Below, piece by piece: positions 8,798-15,616 of a DNA stretch of 44,278 nucleotides (the stretch's first letter is position 1; every line of letters begins with the position of its first letter). Under the pieces are notes generated by a model, which searched no databases, had not been told where the DNA came from, and saw only the letters and a program-made list of their open reading frames with translations. The DNA comes from Prochlorococcus sp. AG-388-D03. GTDB taxonomy: Bacteria; Cyanobacteriota; Cyanobacteriia; PCC-6307; Cyanobiaceae. The stretch covers positions 1 to 44,278 of the forward strand of contig QCGN01000008.1 in the NCBI GenBank assembly GCA_003279875.1, read 5' to 3'. The position numbers and the translations under genes were made by a program.

Positions 8798-9847
8798 TTG
8801 AAAGAATTAACCATATTAAAACCTGATGATTGGCATTTACATTTAAGGGAGGGCATTGTTTTAAAAAATATTATTAGGTTTACCTCTGAATTTTTTGGTA
8901 GGGCTATTGTGATGCCAAATACCAAAAACCCGATAACTTCTATAAAAAAATGTATAACTTATAAAAAACATATCTCTGAAGGATTGTCTGAAAATTCTAA
9001 ATTTGAGCCATTAATGACGATATATCTGACGGATGAAACAATAAAAAATGAATTGATAGATGGCTTTAACAATAACGTTTTCTTTGCCGCTAAATTATAT
9101 CCTGCTAATGCGACAACAAATTCTAGTCATGGTGTTAAAAAAATAGAAAATCTTTATGAAATATTTGAAGTAATGGAAGAACTTGGAATGCCCCTTTTAA
9201 TTCATGGAGAAGTAACTGATTCTTCAGTTGATATTTTTGATAGGGAAGTAGTTTTTATAGATAAAGAACTTTTACCTTTAATTCAGAGATTTCCAAAATT
9301 AAAGATTGTTTTAGAGCATATAACTACATCTCATGCAGTTTCTTTTGTTCAAGAGAATAATTTAGGAGCCACTATTACTCCACATCACTTACATATAAAC
9401 AGGAATGCAATGTTCTTTGGAGGATTAAATAGTGACTTTTACTGCTTACCAGTCGCTAAAAGAGAAAATGATAGAATTGCTTTAAGGAAAGCTGCTACAA
9501 GTGGAAAAGAGTGTTTTTTCTTAGGCACTGATTCTGCCCCCCATATGAGAGAGTGGAAAGCGTTTTGCGGATGTGCAGGTATTTTTAATTCTCCAGTAGC
9601 ATTAGAAAGCTACATTAAAGTTTTTGAGGAGGAAAATGCACTTGATCAATTCGAAAAATTTGCCAGTTTGAATGGCCCTAATTTTTATAATTTGCCTGTT
9701 AACAAAGAAAAAATAAGATTAGTATCTAAGGCAAATGAAATACCAAAATTTATTGAAGTAATTGATAAAAATAAGGTTGTTGGACAAATAAAACCATTTC
9801 ATGCGGGTGAAACCTTAAAATGGCAAGTACAAGGGATAATTAATTAA
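8798..9847 (+). CDS. pyrC: Dihydroorotase
   Basis: A 349-residue class II (Escherichia coli type) dihydroorotase that forms dihydroorotate from carbamoyl aspartate in pyrimidine synthesis. The N-terminal DDWHLHLREG carries the first two zinc His ligands. Further ligands are in LIHGEV, LEHITTSHA and ATITPHHLHINRN. FLGTDSAPH carries the catalytic Asp. The TTG start places the conserved LKPDDWHLH segment at residues 7-15, as in the family, and no ATG lies earlier in frame. It stands alone between the exchanger and the tRNA. Confidence 0.96.
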   Translation: MKELTILKPDDWHLHLREGIVLKNIIRFTSEFFGRAIVMPNTKNPITSIKKCITYKKHISEGLSENSKFEPLMTIYLTDETIKNELIDGFNNNVFFAAKLYPANATTNSSHGVKKIENLYEIFEVMEELGMPLLIHGEVTDSSVDIFDREVVFIDKELLPLIQRFPKLKIVLEHITTSHAVSFVQENNLGATITPHHLHINRNAMFFGGLNSDFYCLPVAKRENDRIALRKAATSGKECFFLGTDSAPHMREWKAFCGCAGIFNSPVALESYIKVFEEENALDQFEKFASLNGPNFYNLPVNKEKIRLVSKANEIPKFIEVIDKNKVVGQIKPFHAGETLKWQVQGIIN

Positions 9848-9950
9848 TAATTAAATCTAATCTAACCATTCATGAAAAGTGTAAATTTAAAAATTTTTAT
9901 TGGTTAAATGAGTTACTTTCGGCTACGATTGAAAAGCGCAAATTCCATTA

Positions 9951-10036
9951 GGGAGTGTGGCGGAATTGGTAGACGCGCCGGACTTAAAATCCGTCGAGCG
10001 CTTTAGCTCGTGGGGGTTCAAGTCCCCCCACTCCCA
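9951..10036 (+). tRNA. tRNA-Leu (anticodon UAA), no intron
   Basis: The acceptor stem GGGAGTG at 9951-9957 pairs with CACTCCC at 10029-10035, and the discriminator base is A. The D-arm is GCG/CGC around AATTGGTAGA. The anticodon loop CTTAAAA contains TAA. A long class II variable arm GAGC-GCTTTA-GCTC and the T-arm GGGGG-TTCAAGT-CCCCC complete the cloverleaf. CCA is not encoded. The first anticodon-stem pair is a C-U mismatch. The group I intron known in this tRNA from many cyanobacteria is absent. Confidence 0.97.
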
Positions 10037-10065
10037 TTCTTAAACTATTTATTTTTAGTTCTTAC

Positions 10066-10092
10066 GATAACTTTTTAAAATTGTTATCTTTT
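10066..10092 (+). terminator. Candidate terminator after tRNA-Leu
   Basis: GATAAC at 10066-10071 pairs with GTTATC at 10083-10088 across an 11-base loop, followed directly by TTTT. It is 30 bases beyond the tRNA end and 22 before ndhL, the right place to end the tRNA transcript. The stem is short and AT-rich. Confidence 0.4.
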
Positions 10093-10114
10093 GACTAAGA
10101 AAACAAAAATTTAA

Positions 10115-10348
10115 ATGGAAAGTATTCTTAATAATTCAGTTGCCACATTAATTGCCTACGTTGGTATTATTTCTATTTATTTATTTGTTATCCCTATAAT
10201 ACTTTTTTACTGGATGAATAATAGATGGAATGTTATGGGTAAGTTAGAGAGATTAGGCGTATACGGATTAGTTTTTCTTTTCTTTCCAGGTTTGATTTTA
10301 TTTTCTCCATTTTTAAATCTTAGATTAAGAGGAAATAGCAAAGGGTAA
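10115..10348 (+). CDS. ndhL: NAD(P)H-quinone oxidoreductase subunit L (NdhL)
   Basis: A 77-residue membrane protein with two hydrophobic helices (about residues 9-33 and 46-65). The pattern FYWMNNRW after the first helix and [16 protein letters not shown] at the end is typical of NdhL, a cyanobacterial and plastid-specific subunit of NDH-1 that takes part in cyclic electron flow and respiration at the thylakoid. It is followed 4 bases later by a DUF3007 gene, an arrangement often seen in cyanobacteria. Confidence 0.93.
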   Translation: MESILNNSVATLIAYVGIISIYLFVIPIILFYWMNNRWNVMGKLERLGVYGLVFLFFPGLILFSPFLNLRLRGNSKG

Positions 10349-10352
10349 ATAC

Positions 10353-10673
10353 TTGACTAAAGGGAAAGTTGTTCAAATAGGTTTATTAATCTCTTTGTTA
10401 GGGATATTAAGTTATAAATTATCACCTCAATTTGGTATTGATAATTTTACGGCCAGCACTATCTCAAACTTTATCTTAATTTTCATTGTAATAACATGGA
10501 TATCATCTTACATTTTTAGAGTTGTAAATGGAAAAATGACTTTTATGGAACAAAGAAGGCGTTATAGAAAAGAATATGAAAAAATTGTGAATGATAAACT
10601 AGAAAGTAAATTCAACTCATTATCAAAAGAAGAGCAGGAAAAACTAATGGAAGATTTAGAAAAAAATCCATAA
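10353..10673 (+). CDS. DUF3007 family membrane protein
   Basis: A 106-residue protein with two hydrophobic segments (about residues 6-22 and 36-56), then a charged, probably coiled tail rich in Lys and Glu. FRVVNGKMTFMEQRRRYRKEYE is close to the DUF3007 pattern found in cyanobacteria and plastid-bearing plants. The TTG start comes 4 bases after ndhL stops, so the two are probably co-translated. The function is not established; its steady place next to ndhL suggests a thylakoid role. Confidence 0.8.
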   Translation: MTKGKVVQIGLLISLLGILSYKLSPQFGIDNFTASTISNFILIFIVITWISSYIFRVVNGKMTFMEQRRRYRKEYEKIVNDKLESKFNSLSKEEQEKLMEDLEKNP

Positions 10674-10711
10674 ACTTCTTAAGAATTATTAAACGAAAGT
10701 CTCAAAAAATC

Positions 10712-11551
10712 ATGAAAGAAAAAAAGAAACCGCAAATTACTAAAAATAAAACTTTTTCAAAAATAAATGATAAGTTTTTGGAATTAAAGAAAAGCAAAAA
10801 ATTAGCTTTGATGCCTTTTATAATGGCAGGTGATCCAAATCTTGAAAAAACATCAGAGATTTTATTAAAGTTACAAGAAAAGGGTGCCGATTTTATTGAA
10901 CTGGGAATCCCTTATAGCGACCCTCTTGCAGATGGACCGATTATTCAATATTCAGCATCTAAAGCTTTAAAGTCAGGAACTAACTCCATAAAGGTTATTG
11001 AATTATTAGAGTCTCTAAAAGATAAGTTGCATATTCCAGTTATACTTTTTAGTTATTTCAATCCTATTTTAAATTTTGGTATTGAGAATTTTTGTGAGTT
11101 AGCATCTAAAGCGGGTGTGGCTGGATTAATAATTCCAGATCTTCCCTTGGAAGAAGCATCTAAATTTTCGAAAATTATTAGTTTCTACCTTATAGACTTA
11201 ATATTATTAGTTGCGCCTACTACTTCCTTTGAAAGAATGAAAATGATATCTAACAAAACAAAAGGGTTTACTTATCTAGTAAGTGTAACAGGAGTAACAG
11301 GAGAGAGAAACAAAATGGAAAATAGAGTAGAAAGTCATATTGTTAAATTAAAAGAAATAAGTATTAATCCAGTCGCTGTTGGTTTTGGAATATCTTGCCC
11401 TGAACATGTTAATAGAGTTCGTAGATGGGGTGCAGATGGAGTAATTATTGGAAGTGCATTTGTTAAAAGAATTTCTAACAGTAGTGAAATAGAAGTTGTA
11501 AATGAAATTGGAAATTTTTGCGAAGAAATGCGTAAAGCTGCTGATCAATAA
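10712..11551 (+). CDS. trpA: Tryptophan synthase alpha chain
   Basis: A 279-residue TIM-barrel enzyme that splits indole-3-glycerol phosphate into indole and glyceraldehyde 3-phosphate, working with TrpB. The catalytic Glu is in FIELGIPYSDPLADGP, which also holds the catalytic Asp. The phosphate-binding loops VGFGISCPEHV and GVIIGSAFVK close the barrel. The first 15-20 residues are a lysine-rich extension beyond the usual start. It is 38 bases downstream of the DUF3007 gene, and a likely terminator follows. Confidence 0.97.
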   Translation: MKEKKKPQITKNKTFSKINDKFLELKKSKKLALMPFIMAGDPNLEKTSEILLKLQEKGADFIELGIPYSDPLADGPIIQYSASKALKSGTNSIKVIELLESLKDKLHIPVILFSYFNPILNFGIENFCELASKAGVAGLIIPDLPLEEASKFSKIISFYLIDLILLVAPTTSFERMKMISNKTKGFTYLVSVTGVTGERNKMENRVESHIVKLKEISINPVAVGFGISCPEHVNRVRRWGADGVIIGSAFVKRISNSSEIEVVNEIGNFCEEMRKAADQ

Positions 11552-11589
11552 ATGAAATAATAAGCTAAATTCATAAACTTAATTGATTT

Positions 11590-11624
11590 ATACCTTTAGG
11601 AGTCAAAAGTAGGGTATTTTTTTT
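11590..11624 (+). terminator. Candidate Rho-independent terminator of trpA
   Basis: ATACC at 11590-11594 pairs with GGTAT at 11613-11617, with inner CTTT/AAAG pairing and a small bulge, followed by a run of eight T ending at 11624. It begins 38 bases after the trpA stop and faces the convergent cyAbrB gene, so it may serve the end of the plus-strand transcript. Confidence 0.45.
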
Positions 11625-11647
11625 ATTTAAACTAATTCTTAATCTGA

Positions 11648-11998
11648 TTATTCAGTGGGTAATAGTCTTATTTGTTTTCTCCCTAGCTTTATTTCAAACT
11701 CATCGCCTGCTTTTAAGTCTAAGAGTGCTGTATATGCTTTTCCAATTAAAAGATTCCCATTACCTTGTACTGTTGCAATGTAACTTAATTTTCTACCACC
11801 CTTCCCAATTCCTGCGACTCCAGCATCACCTAGGTTAATACCTTTTGCTTCAAGAAGTGCTTCATAAAACGCTGTAAAATTCAAACGTTCAGTACCGTTT
11901 TTTTTTGTGGAAACATATCCGCATGCACGAACAAGATCTGACTTGCTAACATCACCAAGTTCTTTAACTTTAGATAGAAGGTCGCTACCAGTGAGCAT
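11648..11998 (-). CDS. cyAbrB-type transcriptional regulator
   Basis: A 116-residue protein of the cyanobacterial AbrB-like group. The N-terminal part (LTGSDLLSKVKELGDVSKSDL, then ACGYV) is the family-specific region. The AbrB-like DNA-binding fold is at the C-terminus, about residues 70-115 (LSYIATVQGNGNLLIGKAY to EIKLGRKQIRLLP), reversed from the N-terminal position in Bacillus AbrB. cyAbrB proteins are global regulators of carbon and nitrogen metabolism in cyanobacteria; the targets here are unknown. It is divergent from the YciI-like gene, with a 99-base AT-rich gap. Confidence 0.9.
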   Translation of the reverse strand: MLTGSDLLSKVKELGDVSKSDLVRACGYVSTKKNGTERLNFTAFYEALLEAKGINLGDAGVAGIGKGGRKLSYIATVQGNGNLLIGKAYTALLDLKAGDEFEIKLGRKQIRLLPTE

Positions 11999-12097
11999 AA
12001 TAAATTAATACAAAGTTATTCTTAATTAACATAGCAATTAGTGTGTAATTTGTGCAATTATAAATTATGTATTTATTAAATTAGTTATCTTTTAATA

Positions 12098-12367
12098 ATG
12101 GAAAAATTTATAGTTTTTGGTAAGTACTGTGAGGATGCAATTAATAAAAGGGAACCATTTCGTCAACAACATCTTAATAGACTTGGAAGTTTAAAAGATA
12201 GAAATATTTTAGTTACTTTAGGTCCCACTAAATGTACAAAATATTTATTTGGTATTTTTAATGCTAAAGATAAAAATGAATTAAGAGAGTTAATTGAGAA
12301 AGATATTTATTGGCAAGAAGGTATATGGATTTCAATGGATATTTATCCATGGATACAAGCATTTTAA
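12098..12367 (+). CDS. YciI-like protein
   Basis: An 89-residue protein with the ferredoxin-like YciI fold. KFIVFGKYCEDAINKREPFRQQHLNRL gives the opening strand and the His-containing helix seen in the family, and LVTLGPT with LFGIFNAKDKNEL gives the middle strands. The last part, WQEGIWISMDIYPW, matches the closing strand. YciI proteins are small dimers of uncertain function, some linked to dechlorination or pigment chemistry. It is a single gene with AT-rich gaps on both sides. Confidence 0.85.
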   Translation: MEKFIVFGKYCEDAINKREPFRQQHLNRLGSLKDRNILVTLGPTKCTKYLFGIFNAKDKNELRELIEKDIYWQEGIWISMDIYPWIQAF

Positions 12368-12476
12368 TTTAGTTTGTTTAATAAAAAATAAGATAATCTA
12401 TTAGCTACTTAATATTTAGCAAAACAATCATCAATTAAATTTTTGATTCTTTAAAAATAGTTTTTTAATTTATGGA

Positions 12477-12516
12477 AACAAATGATAAGAAATAGTATTT
12501 GTTATTAACAAATGAT
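12477..12516. repeat. Small nested repeat in the gap after the YciI-like gene
   Basis: The 212-base gap at 12368-12579 holds no gene I can support. Within it AACAAATGAT occurs twice (12477-12486, 12507-12516), 30 bases apart. ATTTGTT at 12497-12503 and AACAAAT at 12507-12513 form a 7-bp inverted repeat with a 3-base loop. Regulator binding is possible, but so is chance in AT-rich DNA. Confidence 0.3.
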
Positions 12517-12579
12517 TTTATAAATATTCTTTTTGTGCAGATATGTAAGCTTAAAAATTATTAGTTAACATGAAATAAT

Positions 12580-12900
12580 TTATTTATGACTGTCTTTTTT
12601 TATTTGGTTAACTAAAGAGTCTATGTCTAATTGATTATATGAATGGGTTTCATTTTCTTTTTCAGAATTTGTTGGAATATTGTTTAGCCAATTTTGTTCT
12701 ATCTTTATAAGATTTTTTACTATATTGAAAATACCTCCTTTTTTATGAAGGGCTTTGAACTTTTTTGTAATTTCAGAGGTTCGACTTGACTTAATATTTA
12801 ATTCATTTGCTAGGTCTTTTTGTGTATATCCATGAAATTTCAACCAAACTTTAATAAAAACTAGTAGTTCTTTTTCTTCTTGCTGAGATAATATATTCAT
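12580..12900 (-). CDS. Small helix-turn-helix-like protein, conserved hypothetical
   Basis: A 106-residue protein I do not recognise by name. Residues 25-48 (YTQKDLANELNIKSSRTSEITKKF) read as a helix-turn-helix of the Cro/XRE or sigma-4 kind, preceded by a helix resembling a short dimerisation segment. The tail after residue 75 is polar. Its ATG shares the A of the TAA of the upstream YkvA-like gene (TAATG), so the two are translated together, in the same run as the sigma factor. It is most simply a DNA-binding regulator, but that is inference from the HTH alone. Confidence 0.7.
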   Translation of the reverse strand: MNILSQQEEKELLVFIKVWLKFHGYTQKDLANELNIKSSRTSEITKKFKALHKKGGIFNIVKNLIKIEQNWLNNIPTNSEKENETHSYNQLDIDSLVNQIKKDSHK

Positions 12901-13271
12901 TAAAAAAAAGGGAATAATTTATTAAGTTTCTTTTCTGCTCTAGTTTTTATTGAAGGAGTCATATACTTACTCCAAATACTCAAGACTGCAGTAAGGGCAA
13001 CGAAGTCATCACTAAAGCCTACTAAAGGCATAAAGTCAGGGAATAGATCAAAAGGCATTATTAAATAAGCTAATGCGGCCATTAAGGAAACTCTTACTTG
13101 TGTTGGAGTGAAAGGGTCAAGGGCCATCTCTAAAACTTCTAAAGCAGGTTTTGCAATTGCCCTCCCAGCTTTTATTAGAATTTTTACAACAATATTTTCA
13201 TCCAATGATGAACTTTCTAGAACCTCCGCATCGTAAATTTTTTCATTTTTTTTTGTATTGGACTCATTCAT
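12900..13271 (-). CDS. YkvA family protein (DUF1232)
   Basis: A 123-residue small membrane-associated protein. The DUF1232 core is at about residues 65-100: LAYLIMPFDLFPDFMPLVGFSDD gives the YxxxPxDxxPDxxPxxGxxDD signature, followed by a hydrophobic helix. The N-terminal 25 residues are polar and probably disordered. The function of the family is not established. It lies 27 bases after the sigma factor gene and overlaps the HTH-like gene by one base, so all three probably form an operon. Confidence 0.87.
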   Translation of the reverse strand: MNESNTKKNEKIYDAEVLESSSLDENIVVKILIKAGRAIAKPALEVLEMALDPFTPTQVRVSLMAALAYLIMPFDLFPDFMPLVGFSDDFVALTAVLSIWSKYMTPSIKTRAEKKLNKLFPFF

Positions 13272-13298
13272 ATTTTTAAATTAGTTAAGTAGAGAATT

Positions 13299-14222
13299 TT
13301 AGCTAACACTATCTACAAGTCCATTTTGAATCCCTGCTTTCCTAAGCTTTCTCAAGGCCCTTTGTACAACTTGTCTGCAATATTCTCTACTACAACTCAT
13401 ATGTCTAGCAACTTCAGCTAAAGTTCTCCATTCATTAGAGCCATCTAAACCAAATCTTAGACTTACAATTTTTCTCTCTTTTTCAGTAAGATTAGCTTTA
13501 TCTAGTAGTGTCCAAGCAGAGTCTGTTCTCTCTGCTAATTCTGCTAATTCCATTGGAGGAGTTTGATCACTTGGAAGAATATCAACAAGTTCAGATGGAT
13601 CGGACTTGGATTTAACAGTGCCTTGAAGACTAACTGTTATGCTTCTCAACTCACAGGAAAGTAGTTCATCAATTTCCTCTTTAGTAATTTTCATTTCTTC
13701 TGCTAACTCAATGCTTGTTGGAGGAAAACCTTTAAGTTGCATTAACTTTGATTTTGCTGCTCTTAATTTAGTTAGCTTTTCGTTAATATTTACAGGAATT
13801 CTTATGGTTCTACTTTGAGTTGATAGTGCTCTATTCAATCCTTGCCTTATCCACCAGTAAGCATAAGTGGAGAATCTGTGCCCTCTTGAAGGGTCGTATT
13901 TTTCTACAGCTCGTGTAAGACCAAGAGTGCCTTCTTGAATTAAGTCTAATAATTCCAAACCCTTCCCCTGATATCTTTTTGCAAGATTAACGACTAATCT
14001 TAGGTTTGCTGTAATCATTTCATTCTTAGCCTTTTCACCCATTTTGATTTTCTTTTTTTCTGCATCAGAATATTCACAAGCAGAACCTTGACCTCCTGCC
14101 GTTTGACATCTATTAATTAATACAACCATTTCTTGGACTTTTCTTCCCATTGTGAGCTCCTTCTCTGGTGTCAAAAGTTGATGACGACCTATTTCTCCAA
14201 GAAAATCGCTCAATGAACTCAC
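13299..14222 (-). CDS. Group 2 RNA polymerase sigma factor (RpoD-like, alternative sigma-70)
   Basis: A 307-residue sigma factor lacking the long region 1.1 of the housekeeping factor. Region 1.2 is near the start (DFLGEIGRHQLLTPEKE). Regions 2.1-2.4 run from RLVVNLAKRYQGKGLELLDLIQEG to STYAYWWIRQ and the -10 reading helix. Region 3 follows, and region 4.2 contains TLAEVARHMSCSREYCRQVVQ, an unusual Ser-Cys-Ser-Arg-Glu recognition helix start. The start is GTG. Group 2 factors in cyanobacteria serve light, nutrient and stress responses. It heads a likely operon with the YkvA-like and HTH-like genes. Confidence 0.95.
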   Translation of the reverse strand: MSSLSDFLGEIGRHQLLTPEKELTMGRKVQEMVVLINRCQTAGGQGSACEYSDAEKKKIKMGEKAKNEMITANLRLVVNLAKRYQGKGLELLDLIQEGTLGLTRAVEKYDPSRGHRFSTYAYWWIRQGLNRALSTQSRTIRIPVNINEKLTKLRAAKSKLMQLKGFPPTSIELAEEMKITKEEIDELLSCELRSITVSLQGTVKSKSDPSELVDILPSDQTPPMELAELAERTDSAWTLLDKANLTEKERKIVSLRFGLDGSNEWRTLAEVARHMSCSREYCRQVVQRALRKLRKAGIQNGLVDSVS

Positions 14223-14287
14223 GATTTACACCTTTAGTTAATACATTTAACTTATAGTTAATTTCTTAATAAGCTATACATGTAATA

Positions 14288-14308
14288 ATTAATTAATATT
14301 TAATTAAT
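14288..14308. repeat. AT-only inverted repeat upstream of the sigma factor gene
   Basis: ATTAATTAA at 14288-14296 and TTAATTAAT at 14300-14308 form a perfect 9-bp inverted repeat around TAT. It is in the 149-base gap between hisIE and the sigma gene, about 65 bases before the sigma start. No T-tract follows on the minus strand, so a terminator for hisIE is unlikely. Confidence 0.3.
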
Positions 14309-14371
14309 AATTATTTTTTATTAAATTGATGTGATTTCCTGATTTATAGTTTTTAAATATAGATAATTTGA

Positions 14372-15034
14372 CTATTTATTTTTTCTTCTTGATTCAAGAA
14401 TAGTTAGTACATCTCTCCACTCAACTCCCTTATGCAGCAATGCAACTTGAAGATGATATATTATATCGGCAGCTTCATTTGATATTGAATTTTTGTCATT
14501 ATCTTTGCAAGCCATAATAAATTCTGCAGTTTCTTCTCCCATTTTTTTTAATATAGTATTACTACCTTTTGTTAATAAATGATTGGTGTAACTATTTTCT
14601 AAAGGATTTATTGATCTTTCATTAAGAGTATTAAATAATTCTGAACAAATATTAGAAAAAGGATTAATTTTCTTTTCTTTTTTATTAATAAAATTATTAT
14701 TTATTTCATTGAAAAAACAACTTTTTTCACCTGTATGGCATGCTCCTGAGCCATTTTGTTCTATTGACAGAACTAGGGCGTCATTGTCACAATCAAATCT
14801 AATTTCTTTAAGTATTTGGATATTTCCGCTTGTTGCTCCTTTTCTCCATATCTCTGATCTTGATCGGCTCCAGTAATGGACATTTTTTGTTTCAAGTGTT
14901 TTGTTTAAGGATTCTTTATTCATCCAAGCCAACATAAGAATTGAACCGTCTAGCCAATCTTGTGCTATCGCAGGGATTAATCCATAATTATCAAAGCGAA
15001 GTTCTTCTATTGAAAAATTAGTTGAATAAGTCAT
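14372..15034 (-). CDS. hisIE: Bifunctional phosphoribosyl-AMP cyclohydrolase / phosphoribosyl-ATP pyrophosphatase
   Basis: A 220-residue fusion for steps two and three of histidine synthesis. The HisI half (about residues 1-110) has MLAWMNKESL, HYWSRSRSEIWRKGATSGN and the metal-binding DCDNDALVL plus GSGACHTGEKSCFF. After a polar linker of about 20 residues, the HisE half (about 130-220) has KMGEETAEFIMA and NEAADIIYHLQVALLHKGV, the NTP-PPase acidic motifs. Both domains look intact. It is divergent from the QueD-like gene with a 62-base gap. Confidence 0.97.
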   Translation of the reverse strand: MTYSTNFSIEELRFDNYGLIPAIAQDWLDGSILMLAWMNKESLNKTLETKNVHYWSRSRSEIWRKGATSGNIQILKEIRFDCDNDALVLSIEQNGSGACHTGEKSCFFNEINNNFINKKEKKINPFSNICSELFNTLNERSINPLENSYTNHLLTKGSNTILKKMGEETAEFIMACKDNDKNSISNEAADIIYHLQVALLHKGVEWRDVLTILESRRKNK

Positions 15035-15096
15035 TATATTTAAAGTGTTAACTCATCTTTCTTTGTTTTACCAGAGATTATCTTAACAGCTAATTA

Positions 15097-15561
15097 ATGA
15101 ATATTTATTCTTCACAATTTTCTTGCAGTAAAAGTTATGAGGATTTTCCCTGTTCTCATAGGCAATGGCGTCATGATGGACACTGTAGGTTTGTTCATGG
15201 CTATTCGAGATCATTTACTTTTTGGTTTCTTGCGAAAGAATTGGACGTAAATGGTTTTGTAGTTGATTTTTCTAAATTAAAACCCCTCGAAAATAGACTA
15301 AAAGAACAATTTGATCATACATTCTTAGTAAATCAAGATGATCCTTTATTAAATTACTGGCAGGAGTTACATGATTTAAAGGCTTTAAATTTGAGGGTTA
15401 TGGATAATGTTGGAATGGAATTTTCTTCTAAGATTATTTGGGAATGGGCTAATGAATACTTAAAGGAAAAAGATAAAGGAAGAACATGCTGCTGTAAAGC
15501 AGAATCAAAGGAAAATATATCTAATTCTGCACATTATGAAAAATTGCCAAAGTGGTTCTAA
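15097..15561 (+). CDS. Divergent 6-pyruvoyl-tetrahydropterin synthase / QueD-like protein
   Basis: A 154-residue member of the T-fold PTPS/QueD superfamily. CSHRQWRHDGHCRFVHGY (residues 19-36) matches the zinc-site region, but the usual second His of HGH is Tyr36. GFVVDFSKLKPL and QFDHTFLV (Asp73, His74) are the family's later motifs. The C-terminal half has a Cys-Cys-Cys run (131-133) and NSAHYE, reminiscent of a divergent marine and alphaproteobacterial QueD-like group. The product could be a preQ0 or pterin intermediate, but the altered ligand set makes the reaction uncertain. It is convergent with clpB. Confidence 0.8.
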   Translation: MNIYSSQFSCSKSYEDFPCSHRQWRHDGHCRFVHGYSRSFTFWFLAKELDVNGFVVDFSKLKPLENRLKEQFDHTFLVNQDDPLLNYWQELHDLKALNLRVMDNVGMEFSSKIIWEWANEYLKEKDKGRTCCCKAESKENISNSAHYEKLPKWF

Positions 15562-15616
15562 GGTCTAATTAAAAAGCTTTTATTTATTATTCCAAATTTA
15601 AATTTGAATCACTATG

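Noticed and set aside
12474..12480. GGAAACA 7-mer, possibly the loop of a Yfr2-type cyanobacterial small RNA
   Set aside because: The flanks are AT-rich with no GC stem on either side, and a 7-base match alone is weak.
15593..15606. 14-base palindrome CAAATTTAAATTTG between the QueD-like gene and clpB as a terminator
   Set aside because: It has no loop and no T-tract and is easily formed by chance in AT-rich DNA.
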